Shown here: positions 25,240 through 36,101 of the stretch, piece by piece
Layout: every line of letters begins with the position of its first letter
How positions within the stretch are numbered: the stretch's first letter is position 1
Source: Clarkia xantiana subsp. parviflora
Taxonomy: Eukaryota > Streptophyta > Magnoliopsida > Myrtales > Onagraceae
Direction of reading: 5' to 3'
Assembly: GCA_036873135.1 (NCBI GenBank)
Contig: JAPTYO010000010.1
Coordinates: 7,478,634-7,542,633, forward strand
DNA length: 64,000 nt
Position numbers and translations under genes: made by a program
Notes under the pieces: model-generated
Seen by the model: only the letters and a program-made list of their open reading frames with translations
Databases searched by the model: none
Told to the model about the DNA's origin: nothing

Positions 25240-26822
25240 ATATTCCAAACAGAATGTTATTTTGCAAGTAATACGAATTAAGTTTGACGCGTCAACTGAT
25301 TAGAAGTTGGGGAATGTTTATATCAGTTTTGGCAAGGTTGAAGTCTCAATAATTTGACTTTATTGGTAGATATTACCATTTCGGTTTACCAAATATTTTT
25401 ATCACGCGAGAAGTCGAGATTAATTAGACTGATCAATAAAGAGAGTAGTAATATTCAACGCTGAATCGTGGTTGAATGTAGCGGTGAGTCGTGACAATTC
25501 AATATGTACACGAATAATAATCTTATTGTATTTTATAAACACGAATACATCACGAATTTTATCACGAATTTTTTCGTACGTGTTCATGTCGTGCTATTAT
25601 ATTGTATTAAGTTATTCAGTTCTATATCTTTTATACGAAATATTTAAACAAAAATCAAAATAAAAAGTTTCATATTACGAAAAAAAACTATAAATTAATA
25701 TGTCAATATTCATGCGTTCATAATATATGATTGACAAATTTTAAAAACTAGATCACTAATTAGAGTGTAAAGGCTATTAAATAATATTTTGTTTAAAAAA
25801 ATACTCAATAATTAGACTTATTAGAAAAATTTCATTGTGCTATCGTCTACGTCGTGTTGTGATACATAAACACGAACACGATTTTTTCGTGTGTGTTCAT
25901 ATCATGATATCGTGTCGTGTGAACTTTATCGTGTTATCATGTGTGTCGTCAGTAGCGGATCTAGAAACCTGGCTAAGCATGGTTCTATATATAACAAGCT
26001 TTTGCATGACATTCTTAAAAATGAATTGAATCGGTAGCAAATCGGGCCGGTTTTAAAAATTAAGCACTTTGAATTATATATATGATACCAGTCTAAAATA
26101 AAAGACAGTGCAATTATTTTATTATTATTATTTCTAATACACCAACGAAATTTTCTTAATTTTAAAGATGTTTAAACTACAAATTAAAATATTATTTTAA
26201 TGATAAACTACATTTCACTATAAATCTTCTCTTAGTTATATATGATTATTTTTCTTTAAAAAATAGAAGAAATCGGTGAGCCATATCTAAAATACAACTT
26301 AAATTTAAATATGATTTATAATGTAACTTTAATATGTTGAATTAGGGCTGGGCATGGTTCGGTTCTTGGCTGAACCGGTTAAAGAAAGTGTTATGATAAT
26401 TCATTTAGGGTTTATTGATATAGTTTTGAAGCCTTTTTTTACTTAGTTTTTAAGGGGTTACTAAATCAATTTACGGTTTTTGGGATAATTAGATTGAAGT
26501 GTGATTGATATTTGAAGGTTTTGGACTTATTTTTTGTATGGGTTATAGAGTTAATGAATCTCTTAGATTTAGTTGCCCAAAATAATATATTGGAATTAGA
26601 TTAATTTAACTTTTTACTGTTAATTAATTATTTTATGTCTAGAGGTAAATGATAATAGGATTTAGGTTTAATTCAGTATTGTAATCAAATAGGTTCTTTA
26701 TTGGGAAATAAGTAGGCTAATAATGATTTTTTTTTTACTGTTTAATTCAGTATTGCTAAGATATAAAATTATAAAGTGGAAGGGAATTGATCCTGAGATC
26801 GCTGGGAGATAGTCTTAGATTC
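25240..26822. other. intergenic with scattered transposon remnants
   Basis: AT-rich. Segments near 25470-25600 and 25840-25950 are rich in CACGA / TCGTG words like those at 28290-28420 and in the hAT-type element at 44928-45204. At about 26344 a TAGGGCTGGGCATGG sequence looks like one hAT end without a partner. No gene is supported. Confidence 0.5.
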
Positions 26823-26825
26823 TTA

Positions 26826-28109
26826 GGGGGCGTTTGGATGGACGTAATGTGAGATTACTTGAAATGTGAGATTACAAGTAATGTGAGCTGTAATTAGGGG
26901 TGGCAACGGGTCACGGGTACCCGCCGACCCGCGGGTACCCGCCCCGATTTTGACCCGCCGACCCGTGACCCGCGATCCGTGGGACGGGTCCGGGTTTAGG
27001 GTCGCGGGGCCCCGCCGACCCGACCCGCCCCGTGTGTTCAAATTACATACATATTTAACATATATGTATTATATAAAACTACATGGGTAATATAATACAT
27101 AATTAAAATAACAATGATTCTAATGAGTATATTGATTTTTATTTGGATTTGAAGTTACATTTGTAATTTGTGATTCGAATTTGGAATTGAATTTGGATAC
27201 GTGAAACATAAAATTTAGAGTTTAAAGTTTAAAAATAATAAATTATGTTCCACGTGGGACGACCCGCGGGTCGACCCGCCCCGCCCCGAAAATTCATGGG
27301 ACGGGCACGGGTCGGCCATGTCGACCCGCGGGGCGGGTCCGGGTCCGGCGATACCCGCCCCGACCCGCCCCGTTGCCATCCCTAGCTGTAATGTGAGATT
27401 ACTTGAAATGTGAGATTACATGTTTGGTTGTGCTATAATGTTAGATTACAGTGTTTGGTATGTGTTGTAATGTGCATTGTAACGTGACTTTATTATTATT
27501 ATATTAATTTATAGAGGGTATATTATATCTTATATGATAAGATTAAATATTTTTTGACAAAAACTAACTTCTTAAAGTTTATGTTTTGTGGTTAATACTA
27601 TATTTATTTATGAATTATAAAAACAAAATATATAAACTCAATATGCACAACTATTAAAATTATAATAGTTAAAACATTATATGTAGTTTTATAAGGTAAT
27701 TTTCATAAAAAAAAATGCATTAAAAAGACTTTACTTATTTTATACGAACATCACGTGCATTATTATTTATTATAATAATAATGAGTTATTAGGTAGATAA
27801 AAAAATACTAATAATAACAAAATTATTATCATAATAAGCTATAATGATAATACAAAAGTATTTTGTCTATTTAATAAATATTAATAAAATAATAACACTC
27901 TGTAATGTTGGACGTAATCTCACATTACATCCGTTTTTTTATGTAATCTCACATTACGTTGAATGGAGTTTGGACGTAATATGAGATTACAATGGAGATT
28001 ACATTACAATGCACATTACGTCGTTTGACAAACTAAACAACATAATATTGATGTAATGTGGACCATAATGTGAAATTACATCCGACATTACATTTATCCA
28101 AACACCCCC
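26826..28109. mobile_element. Tourist-like (PIF/Harbinger-type) MITE, interrupted
   Basis: Terminal inverted repeats GGGGGCGTTTGGAT and GGGGGTGTTTGGAT are flanked by the 3-bp duplication TTA (26823-26825, 28110-28112), typical of PIF/Harbinger. Without the nested hAT element (26895-27384) it is about 790 bp. The palindrome-like word GTAATGTGAGATTAC recurs many times near both ends. There is no transposase. Confidence 0.8.
26895..27384. mobile_element. non-autonomous hAT element, 490 bp
   Basis: The ends TAGGGGTGGCAACGGG and CCCGTTGCCATCCCTA are inverted repeats, flanked by a perfect 8-bp duplication GCTGTAAT (26887-26894, 27385-27392), the hAT signature. Both subterminal regions are built from GACCCGC / GGGTACCCG repeats around an AT-rich centre. 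It sits inside the Tourist-like MITE. Confidence 0.88.
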
Positions 28110-28112
28110 TTA

Positions 28113-28459
28113 TTCCACGTGATAGTCCACTTTGATAGTTTGTCACAATGTATATTTGTCATGTGGGGCCTTTAATATTTTTAAGTGGGTCCCAAAAAAT
28201 ATTAGTGAAAAAGTACTTAATAAAAAAAATTACATGTCCAAGTGGGTTCAGGGGCCCCTTAATGTATACCAGACCCGCCCATGTGTGCTGTCATACGTAA
28301 ACACGACACGAAAGTTATATCGTGATAATCATGTTTGTATTATCGTGTTATCGTTATGTCATATGCTTATACGATCACGATTTTTTCGTGTGTGTTCATG
28401 TCTTACTATCGTGTCGTGTAAACTTTTATGAAAGAGTCATCATATTTTAGCCATAATCT
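28113..28459. other. intergenic with TCGTG-rich remnant
   Basis: Rich in CACGA / TCGTG words between about 28290 and 28430, related in composition to 25840-25950. A transposon relic is likely; no ends were found. Confidence 0.4.
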
Positions 28460-29015
28460 GTAGGGAAAAGTTTGTAAAACATGCAACATGTTTAAAAAAG
28501 ATGGTTTTATAGACCAATATGTTTTAAAATGTACAACATGTTTGAAAAAGATGGTTTTATAGACCAATATATTTTAAAATGTACAACATTTTTTAAAAAG
28601 ATGGTTTTATGGACCAATATGTATTAAAATGTACAACAAGCTTACAAAAGACGGTAAAATGACTATTGTCCACTTATTGTCACTAGTATCATTAAGTGGA
28701 CACGTGCGGATCACGCTTTTTTTTAAAAAAAAAAACTTATTATTATTATCTACATCCACTCATTAATAATCATTGCTATGTATAAATTAATTTATTGTTT
28801 TAATTATTATTTTTTTTTCTAAAAAAGTGTTTCGCACGTGTCCACTTAATGGGACTATTGATAACAAGTGGACGTTGTGTCATTTTAACATCTTTTGCAA
28901 GCTTGTTGTACATTTTAATAAAACCATTTTTTTTCAAATATGTTGTACATTTTAAAACATAGTCTATAAAACCATCTTTTTTAAACATATTGCATGTTTT
29001 ACATACTTTCCCCTA
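28460..29015. mobile_element. foldback element with tandemly repeated arms
   Basis: The outer ends TAGGGAAAAG and CTTTCCCCTA are inverted, and inside them both arms carry complementary copies of an AAAAAGATGGTTTTATAGACC...TTTTAAAATGTACAAC unit. The left arm has about four tandem units of about 57 bp, the right arm fewer. Further in, the arms again pair (GTCCACTTATTGTC and GGACACGTGCG against their complements near 28815-28875). The centre is short and AT-rich. No target duplication was certain. Confidence 0.75.
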
Positions 29016-29432
29016 CTTTGTAAGAAAATACTTTAATTTTATATTAATTTTACAATGTACTAATACAATAAAATGTACTAATTCAAAAAGTTAACTTACC
29101 ATGGCAAAAAAAGGCAACTTACAAACTTGACTACTCTAAATGAAAATAAAAATCAACAAAAGGTTTTCTTCATTAATACTTCAAGTTGGAAAAAGTGGAA
29201 TGCACGTCATCTCGTATATTAGTTTGCAGTTAGGGGATATTCACGCGCGCACAATTTGATAGAATCGGAAAAAATGACTAAATATAATATAAATAAATTA
29301 TAAAAAATCAATAAAAATATAACTAAAGAACAAATGAAATATATACATGTATATAACTATATATTTATGTAATATAACTTGGATAAAACTTTTAAAATGT
29401 CTACCCATAATAAAACTAAATCAACTTCTCTA
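29016..29432. other. AT-rich intergenic, nothing recognised
   Basis: No gene, RNA or transposon end was recognised between the foldback element and the MITE that carries the second Copia insertion. Confidence 0.5.
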
Positions 29433-29725
29433 TAAGAGCATCCACAATGGTTTTACCTAAATTGTATTCTTTAAATTTGTCACGTAGACATTTATGTACA
29501 CTTTAAGTAATACGTAAATTTAAGACACACGTAAAAAATATTTTCTCTGCAATCGTATTACTTAAACATTTTCCTTAAATATATTTTATTATTAAATTTT
29601 CCAACAACCACCAATAAGATATTAACATTAATTATAAAATGAATTAATTTATAATAAAAAATTGGTTACGTAATACATAGTGCATTACTTAAATTTAAGG
29701 AATGCTTTATGTAAAAACATAAATT

Positions 29726-29859
29726 TTTCATTAATTGCGAAATGTATTTCATTCAAGCCACTGTTCAGAATACAAGTGTAGCTATTTATAGTAGGGCAGT
29801 TATCTAACTAACTTATAATACTTGTATAGTAAAGAGAAGTAAATACACTACTCCTAATA
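29726..29859 (-). repeat. 3' LTR of short-LTR Copia element
   Basis: 134 bp. One difference from the other LTR (T against C in the TTGTAYAGTAAAG segment, plus-strand reading). The polyprotein's final stop codon (29854-29856) lies just inside it. Confidence 0.9.
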
Positions 29860-32800
29860 TTCCCCTTCATCTTTTCTTCTCTTCCTCTTCTCTTCATTCA
29901 TGTCTTCTTTTGAATGCTGTGTCTCCTTATCCTTTCTGAAAACATCCTTCACTCCATACTGTTTCATGAGAAATTCATGTGCTTCTCTGCTCAAGGCTTT
30001 GGTGAGCAAATCTGCAAGCTGGTTCTCAGAAGACACAAAAGATGGCAGAATGGTCCCATCAACCACCTTGCTTCGAATGAAATAGCAATCAATATCTATA
30101 TGCTTGGTACGTTCATGAAACATCGGGTTTTTACTGATTTGAATGGCTGCTTCACTATTTGAAAAAAATAGGAATTGCCCCAGCAGCATCTTTGACACCC
30201 AATTCTGACAGTAAACCTTTCATCCACAGAGCTTCTGCCACAGCTCTACTTAGACTTCGATATTCTGCCTCCGCTGTAGATTTGGAGACAACATCTTCCT
30301 TCTTCACCTTCCAATTAATCATTGAAGCACCAAGTCTTACACAAAAATCACTCAAGGACTGTCGAGTGAACACACAAGATCCCCAGTCAGCATCACAGAA
30401 AATTGATAATGAAAGATTTGACTGAACTGGATAAAAGAAGCCTTGACCAGGAGAAGATTTGATATATCTCACAACCCTCATGGCTGCCTTGTAGTGTGAT
30501 AGCTTTGGCCTTTGAACAAATTGAGATAAATGCTGGACTGAATAAGCTATATCTGGGCGTGTCATCGTCAGGTAGAGCAATTTCCCCACAAGTCTTCTGT
30601 AAAGAGCAGTGTCTGCAAACTCTGCATCTTCTATGTTCAGTCCAAAAGTTTTATCATACTCCACAGTAGTGAATTTGAAGTTGTACTCCATTGGAGTAGC
30701 AGTAGGCTTTCCAGCTCCTAGACCAGCATCCTGAATTAAGTCCAGAGCAAATTTCCTTTGATTAATCAAGAGACCCTCAGGAGAGTAAGCAAATTCTAGA
30801 CCCAGAAAATATCTGAGACAACCCAGATCCTTTATCTTGAAACTTGTGTTGAGTACATGCTTCAGATTTCTAATCAAGGGCTCATCGTTTCCTGTAATCA
30901 TCAAATCATCTACATAGATCAACAGAAAAACCACTTTATCACCCTATGCTTTAGTGAACAATGAAAAGTCTGCTTTGCTTTGGATATAACCATGCCTCAA
31001 AAGCTCTTGAGTAAGCTTGATATTCCATTGACGTGATGCCTGCTTAAGCCCATATAGAGATTTAATCAGTTTGCACACTTTTGTTTGATCAGCCCCCTCA
31101 AAGCCCTTAGGTATCTACATATACACCTCCTCAACAAGATCCCCTTGAAGAAATGCATTATTTACATCCATATGTGTCAAACTCCACCCGTTAGCAGCCG
31201 CAACAGCAAGAAGAGTCCTCACAGTTGCCATTTTAGCTACTGGAGAGAAGGTCTCAGTGTAATCCTCTCCTTCTATCTGGGTATATCCCTTTGCCACTAA
31301 CCTCGCTTTATACCTCTCAACAGTGCCATCGGAGTTGTATTTTACCTTGTATACCCACTTGCAACCTATTGCAACCTTGTCAGCAGGAAGTTGAACCAAG
31401 GTCCATGTGTTATTATTCTCCAAGGCTTGAATTTCTTCTTTCATCGCACCAACCCAGTTGGCATCCTTCACTGCTTCGGCATAGGTAGTGGGTTCCTTGA
31501 TCTTTGAAATGGCAGCTAAAAAACAACCAAAACGAGCAGAAACTTTATCATAACTCAGGTAATTTTCAATGCCAAATGCTGCATTAGTTCTCAAAGTAGG
31601 TGTGTAGAAATCTTGAAGGTGAGCAGGGACTCTTGTTTGCCTTGAAGATCTCCTCAGAACTATAGGATCACCTGCACCTGATGCAAGAGGGGGAGCAGGA
31701 CTTCCTTCACTATGATGTGCTTCTGATCCTGGAATAATGTCTGCAGCAGTATCAACATCAGGAGAAGCAACATCCATGTCAGTAAAGACTAATTCTTCCA
31801 ATTGATTGGATCGTAGATAAGGAAATTTCTTGAGTAGTTCATTCTTGCTCATACTAAATGGAAAGATTTCCTCTTTGAATATCACGTCCCTGCAAACATG
31901 AAAAACCCTGTCTGATATGTTCATGACCAAATACCCTTTCTAAGTCATCGAATAACCCATGAAGATCGCAGCTTCACTTCTGGAACTCAACTTGTCTTTA
32001 TTGTTGAGTTTTGTGGCAAAGCACAAACATCCAAATACTCGCAAATGACTGAGATCTGGCCTCTTCCTATATAAGCACTCATAAGGTGATTTCCCTTGAA
32101 GAACGACTGAAGGAAGAAGATTGATTAAGTAGCAAGCTACAAGCATGCAATAACCCCAATGTCGTACAGGAATCGAAGCCTGTAGACGGACTGCCCTTGC
32201 AACATTTAGAAGATGTCGATGTTTACGCTCCACACGTCCATTTTGTTGAGGCGTGTACGAGCAGCTTGTCTGGTGGATAATCCCAAGTTGCTCAAATAAA
32301 GAGGTAACCTGAGAATTTAGAAACTCCCCACCATTGTCACTTCGAAAATGCTTCACTGAAACACCAAACTGATTCTTGACCATCAGGAGAAATTTCTTTA
32401 TTTGAAGAACTGCATCACTTTTGCTTTTGAGCAAATAAATCCAAGTGCATCTTGTGCAATCATCAAGCACTGTCAGAAAATAGTGATAATGACGCATTGT
32501 AGGTGTTTTATATGGTCCCCATAAGTCCAAATGAACTAATTCAAATGGAAGCTGAGCATGAGAATCACTCATTACAAAGGGTAAACGAGTCTGCTTAGCA
32601 AGTGGACACACTGTGCACTGCTTTATTTGACAAACAACATTCTTGGACAGAGACTTAGGAGATACTGCAGACATTCTAGAATGAGAACTATGTCCCAATC
32701 TTTGGTGCCAAAGAAATGAATTCAAAGCATGAACACTACTATCTTCAGTATACTCTTCTGCAATTGCAGCAAGTCTCTCACTTCGTCTTCTGTCAGCACT

Positions 32801-34351
32801 AATCTTCAGCAGATATAAACCTTTAGTCAGAGTCCCAGTCAGCAGGTTCCTCCCATCTGAGAGGCCCTGTATAAGCATACAATCATTATTGAAAATGACC
32901 TGACAGTGCAATTGCTTGGGAAGCTTAGAGACTGCTATCAAATTATATTTGAAATCAGGTACGAGCAACACATCTTGCAGACAACAATCAGGACTGAGAA
33001 AATAGTCCCCAATGTGAGTTACACAGCATCGTTGTCCATTTGGGAGATGAACAAACCTATTAGAAGAGATATTAGGCCTCAGATTCATTAACCATTCTTC
33101 ATGAGGAGTCATATGGTCAGTGGCCCCTAAATCTACTATCCAATCCATAGTTTTAGAGCAAGATATACCTGCCATATTAGCAGCATGAACTTCAGAATGT
33201 GCATGAACTTCAGAGTGTGCTTTCCCTTTAGCCATTGACTTGAGAAATTGTAGTTGAGCTTGAGTGAATGGCACATCAATAGAGATAGAAGCAGTTTCAT
33301 CCTTCACTTGTTGCAGAGGATCACTCTCAACCTCATCTTCAACATCCATATTTCCAGAAGTGTAGTTTGCTGCTCTTCTCTGTAAAATATGCTCAGGAAT
33401 TCCATTTTTAGACCAGCAATAGTCTATTTTGTGACCTCTTCTCCCATAGAACGTACAAACCCAACCAGATTTGTCTATCCTTTCATTACCCTGTCCAGTG
33501 TTCCCATATCTATTCCTATTGATCTGTGAACCACCCGAGTTTCCATTAGAGGAGAAATTTCTGAAAGAACCCCTGTTACTTCCATAAGAAGAACTATTCC
33601 TCTTTGAATACAAGGCAACAGAATCTGGAGTACTCTCAATTAAACCATCCGTGATTGAACCACTAACAGATCTTTGATTCTCTTCTTGCAAAAGCAAAGA
33701 ATAAGCAACACTTAAACTAGGTAGTGGCTGGCGCATTAACAGATTACTCCTCACTGATGCAAACGTTTCATTAAGACCAATGAGAAACTGAATCAATTTC
33801 TGCTTTTCCTTATGAACAGCAAGCAAGGAAACATCCTCATTACAGATCAGTGCTAAATCATCTATGGCAGCAATTTCATCCCAGAGCATCTTCAGTTTAC
33901 CAAAATAAGCAGAGATAGATAACATACCCTGCGTGACATGATAAATGTCGCGAGTCAACTGAAAAAGACGCGTACCATCAACCTTATTGAACATCTCCTC
34001 CAAATCGTCCCAAATGCTCTGTGCTGTGGGGTTATAGATCAAACCACTCACCAATTCCTTCTCGACTGAATTACGAATCCAGGCTTTAACGATCGCATTG
34101 CACTTGTCCCATTTCCGTCGCTTATCAGCAGGAACTCTATCGCGAGGAAGGGATTTATCATTGAAGCATAGCTTACTCTTGACAAGAAGACCTTCCTTGA
34201 TCGTCTGCGACCATATTTGATAATTGTCACCACCAATCAGCTTGAACTGAATCAAATTCGAACTCGTATTGTCCGAAGCATGAAGGTAAAGCTGTTCGTC
34301 CAAATCACCAGCAAGAACTCCTTCAGTTGCCATAGTATCTCCAGAAATCAA
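29854..34351 (-). pseudogene. Copia gag-pol polyprotein, broken
   Basis: Read from about 34333 on the minus strand: gag with a defective zinc knuckle (second Cys replaced by Tyr), protease with DLGAT where DSGAT is usual, integrase (zinc-binding HQRLGH...CTVC, then catalytic HLDLWGP, RSDNGGEF and a Glu in NGRVERKHR), reverse transcriptase (NNTWTLVQLP, YVDD at 30906-30917) and RNase H (STAEAEYRSL). One reading frame is interrupted by in-frame TAG codons at 31940-31942, 31115-31117 and 30944-30946, and a one-base shift in the A7 run 30162-30168 moves the RNase H end into another frame. The changed protease and zinc residues suggest the parent copy was already failing. Confidence 0.9.
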
Positions 34352-34681
34352 CGAAGAATGAGCGAAATCGCAATGTCACGACAATGAACAATGAACGGAG
34401 GAGAGGAATTGAATCTCAGTGTCGGTACCGCTCTGTAAATCAGACTTCCCCGAGCAAACCTGTGATTCAACCTCTTCTATTCGTCGAAAATGAACAATCA
34501 AACCCAAAATTCGCCGGGCAGACACGCCGGAATCGATCAACGGAGCCGGAAAAACTTGATTCGAAGCTCAACAGAGCTTTACGAAGGTCAGAATCAAAGC
34601 TCAACAGAGCTCGGAGACACGAACAAGAAACGCTTTGGAAAATCGTCGGAAAAGTTAGTTACGCTGAGAGAGGGATTGTTT

Positions 34682-34694
34682 GGCTCTGATACCA
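34682..34694 (-). promoter_or_regulatory. primer-binding site, initiator Met tRNA type
   Basis: TGGTATCAGAGCC on the minus strand directly follows the 5' LTR end. This is the usual complement to the 3' end of plant initiator methionine tRNA. Confidence 0.9.
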
Positions 34695-34828
34695 TTTCAT
34701 TAATTGCGAAATGTATTTCATTCAAGCCACTGTTCAGAATACAAGTGTAGCTATTTATAGTAGGGCAGTTATCTAACTAACTTATAATACTTGTACAGTA
34801 AAGAGAAGTAAATACACTACTCCTAATA
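34695..34828 (-). repeat. 5' LTR of short-LTR Copia element
   Basis: 134 bp, with a TATA-like CTATAAATAG (plus-strand 34751-34760) near the middle that would serve as its core promoter. Confidence 0.9.
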
Positions 34829-35259
34829 AAATTTACGTATGGGTCCCATCTTTAAAGAATGCTATGTAAAACCACTGTAGATAGTTTTTGTTGTTTTACT
34901 TAAATAAACATGTAGGACCCACGTTTACGTATTCTTTACGTAATACCACTGTGGATGCTTTAACAATGTTAAAAATAAGTAGTTATTATTTTCTACTTTT
35001 TACGTAACCTTTCATTTTGTTTTATTTTGCTTAACTGTAACTACGCGGCTTGAATACTTTAGATTTCATCCAAAACTTCTGTCGTTCATCAAATAATGCA
35101 TAAAAGATGAAATTTATATAGTTTATTAATATTTATTATAAAAAACTTACGAAATATCATACTATACATATAAATTCAAAATATTCACAACTGATAAATA
35201 AAATGTAACATATAAATGAAAATATATATATTTCATACATTTTAAAATTAAACTGATTA

Positions 35260-35642
35260 GAGAATCCACAATGGTATTACATAGTATTATTTAAACATTA
35301 CTTTAATATATTTTTTATGTAAAATGTATAAAAACGTACTACAATGGTTTTACATAACATTCCTTAAAAGTTTGACTCACCTACTTTTACGAAACATATT
35401 CCTTAAACTTAATGAATGCACTATGTATTACGTAACTATTTTTAATTATAAATTAATTCATTTTATAATTAGTGCTAATATCTTATTGGTGGTTGTTGAA
35501 AAATTTAATGATAAAATATATTTAAGTAATACGACTGCATAACAAATATTGTTTACGTGTATTATAATTTTACATATTACTTAAAGTATACATAAATATT
35601 TATGTGACAATTTTAAAGAATACAATTTAAGTAAACCAATTC
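35260..35642. mobile_element. second Tourist-like MITE, same family, inverted
   Basis: It starts GAGAATCCACAATGG after TTA and runs to CCAATTC before TTA. Its reverse complement follows the left part of the MITE at 29436 closely, for example through AACAACCACCAATAAGATATTA. The right terminal repeat is shortened, so it is probably truncated. Confidence 0.65.
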
Positions 35643-35645
35643 TTA

Positions 35646-36101
35646 GTATAAACTATCATACGACTATTAGTTATAGTTAGACATTTATTTCTGTTTAGTA
35701 TATATACTTTTTATATGTTACTATGTTAATTTAATATAGTTAATTAATCAATTAATATATATATAATTAAAAAATTATTTACAAAATTAAGCTATTTATT
35801 TATTTTTTATGTAGAAAATTTTATTTACCAATGACTCAAATGAAAATGTTAAAATCCGTACAAATAGCGGGTCAGCTCCCTAATAAATATATATAATTAT
35901 TAAGGTTTGATTTGGTAGAATTATGATGGACTTGATTTGGTGTCCGCACCTCGTAACCTTCATCCGCCTCTGAATGAATAAATTTTTTTCATTTTGTAAT
36001 GATTTTCTGGCGATGTCAATTAACATAACTCATCGTTACAATCAGAAATACTATAAATTCGTTTCAGAGCTCTAAGAAAAGGCATCTCAGTAACAACAAA
36101 A
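35646..36101. other. AT-rich intergenic, nothing recognised
   Basis: No coding or structural feature was recognised between the MITE and the Helitron start. Confidence 0.5.

Larger units (their letters stand above)
29726..34828 (-). mobile_element. Ty1/copia LTR retrotransposon with 134-bp LTRs
   Basis: LTRs 34695-34828 (5') and 29726-29859 (3') differ at one position and are flanked by the duplication AAATT (29721-29725, 34829-34833). In sense they begin TATTAG and end ATGAAA, not TG...CA. The primer-binding site TGGTATCAGAGCC abuts the 5' LTR and a purine tract GAAGGGGAA abuts the 3' LTR, which supports these boundaries. The internal frame is broken (see pseudogene). Insertion is recent. 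Confidence 0.93.
29436..34960. mobile_element. Tourist-like MITE split by a Copia insertion
   Basis: The left end GAGCATCCACAATGG and the right end CACTGTGGATGCTT are inverted repeats flanked by TAA (29433-29435, 34961-34963). Removing the Copia element and its target duplication leaves an element of about 420 bp. A second member, in reverse orientation, lies at 35260-35642 and matches the left 250 bp, which confirms the family. Confidence 0.78.
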
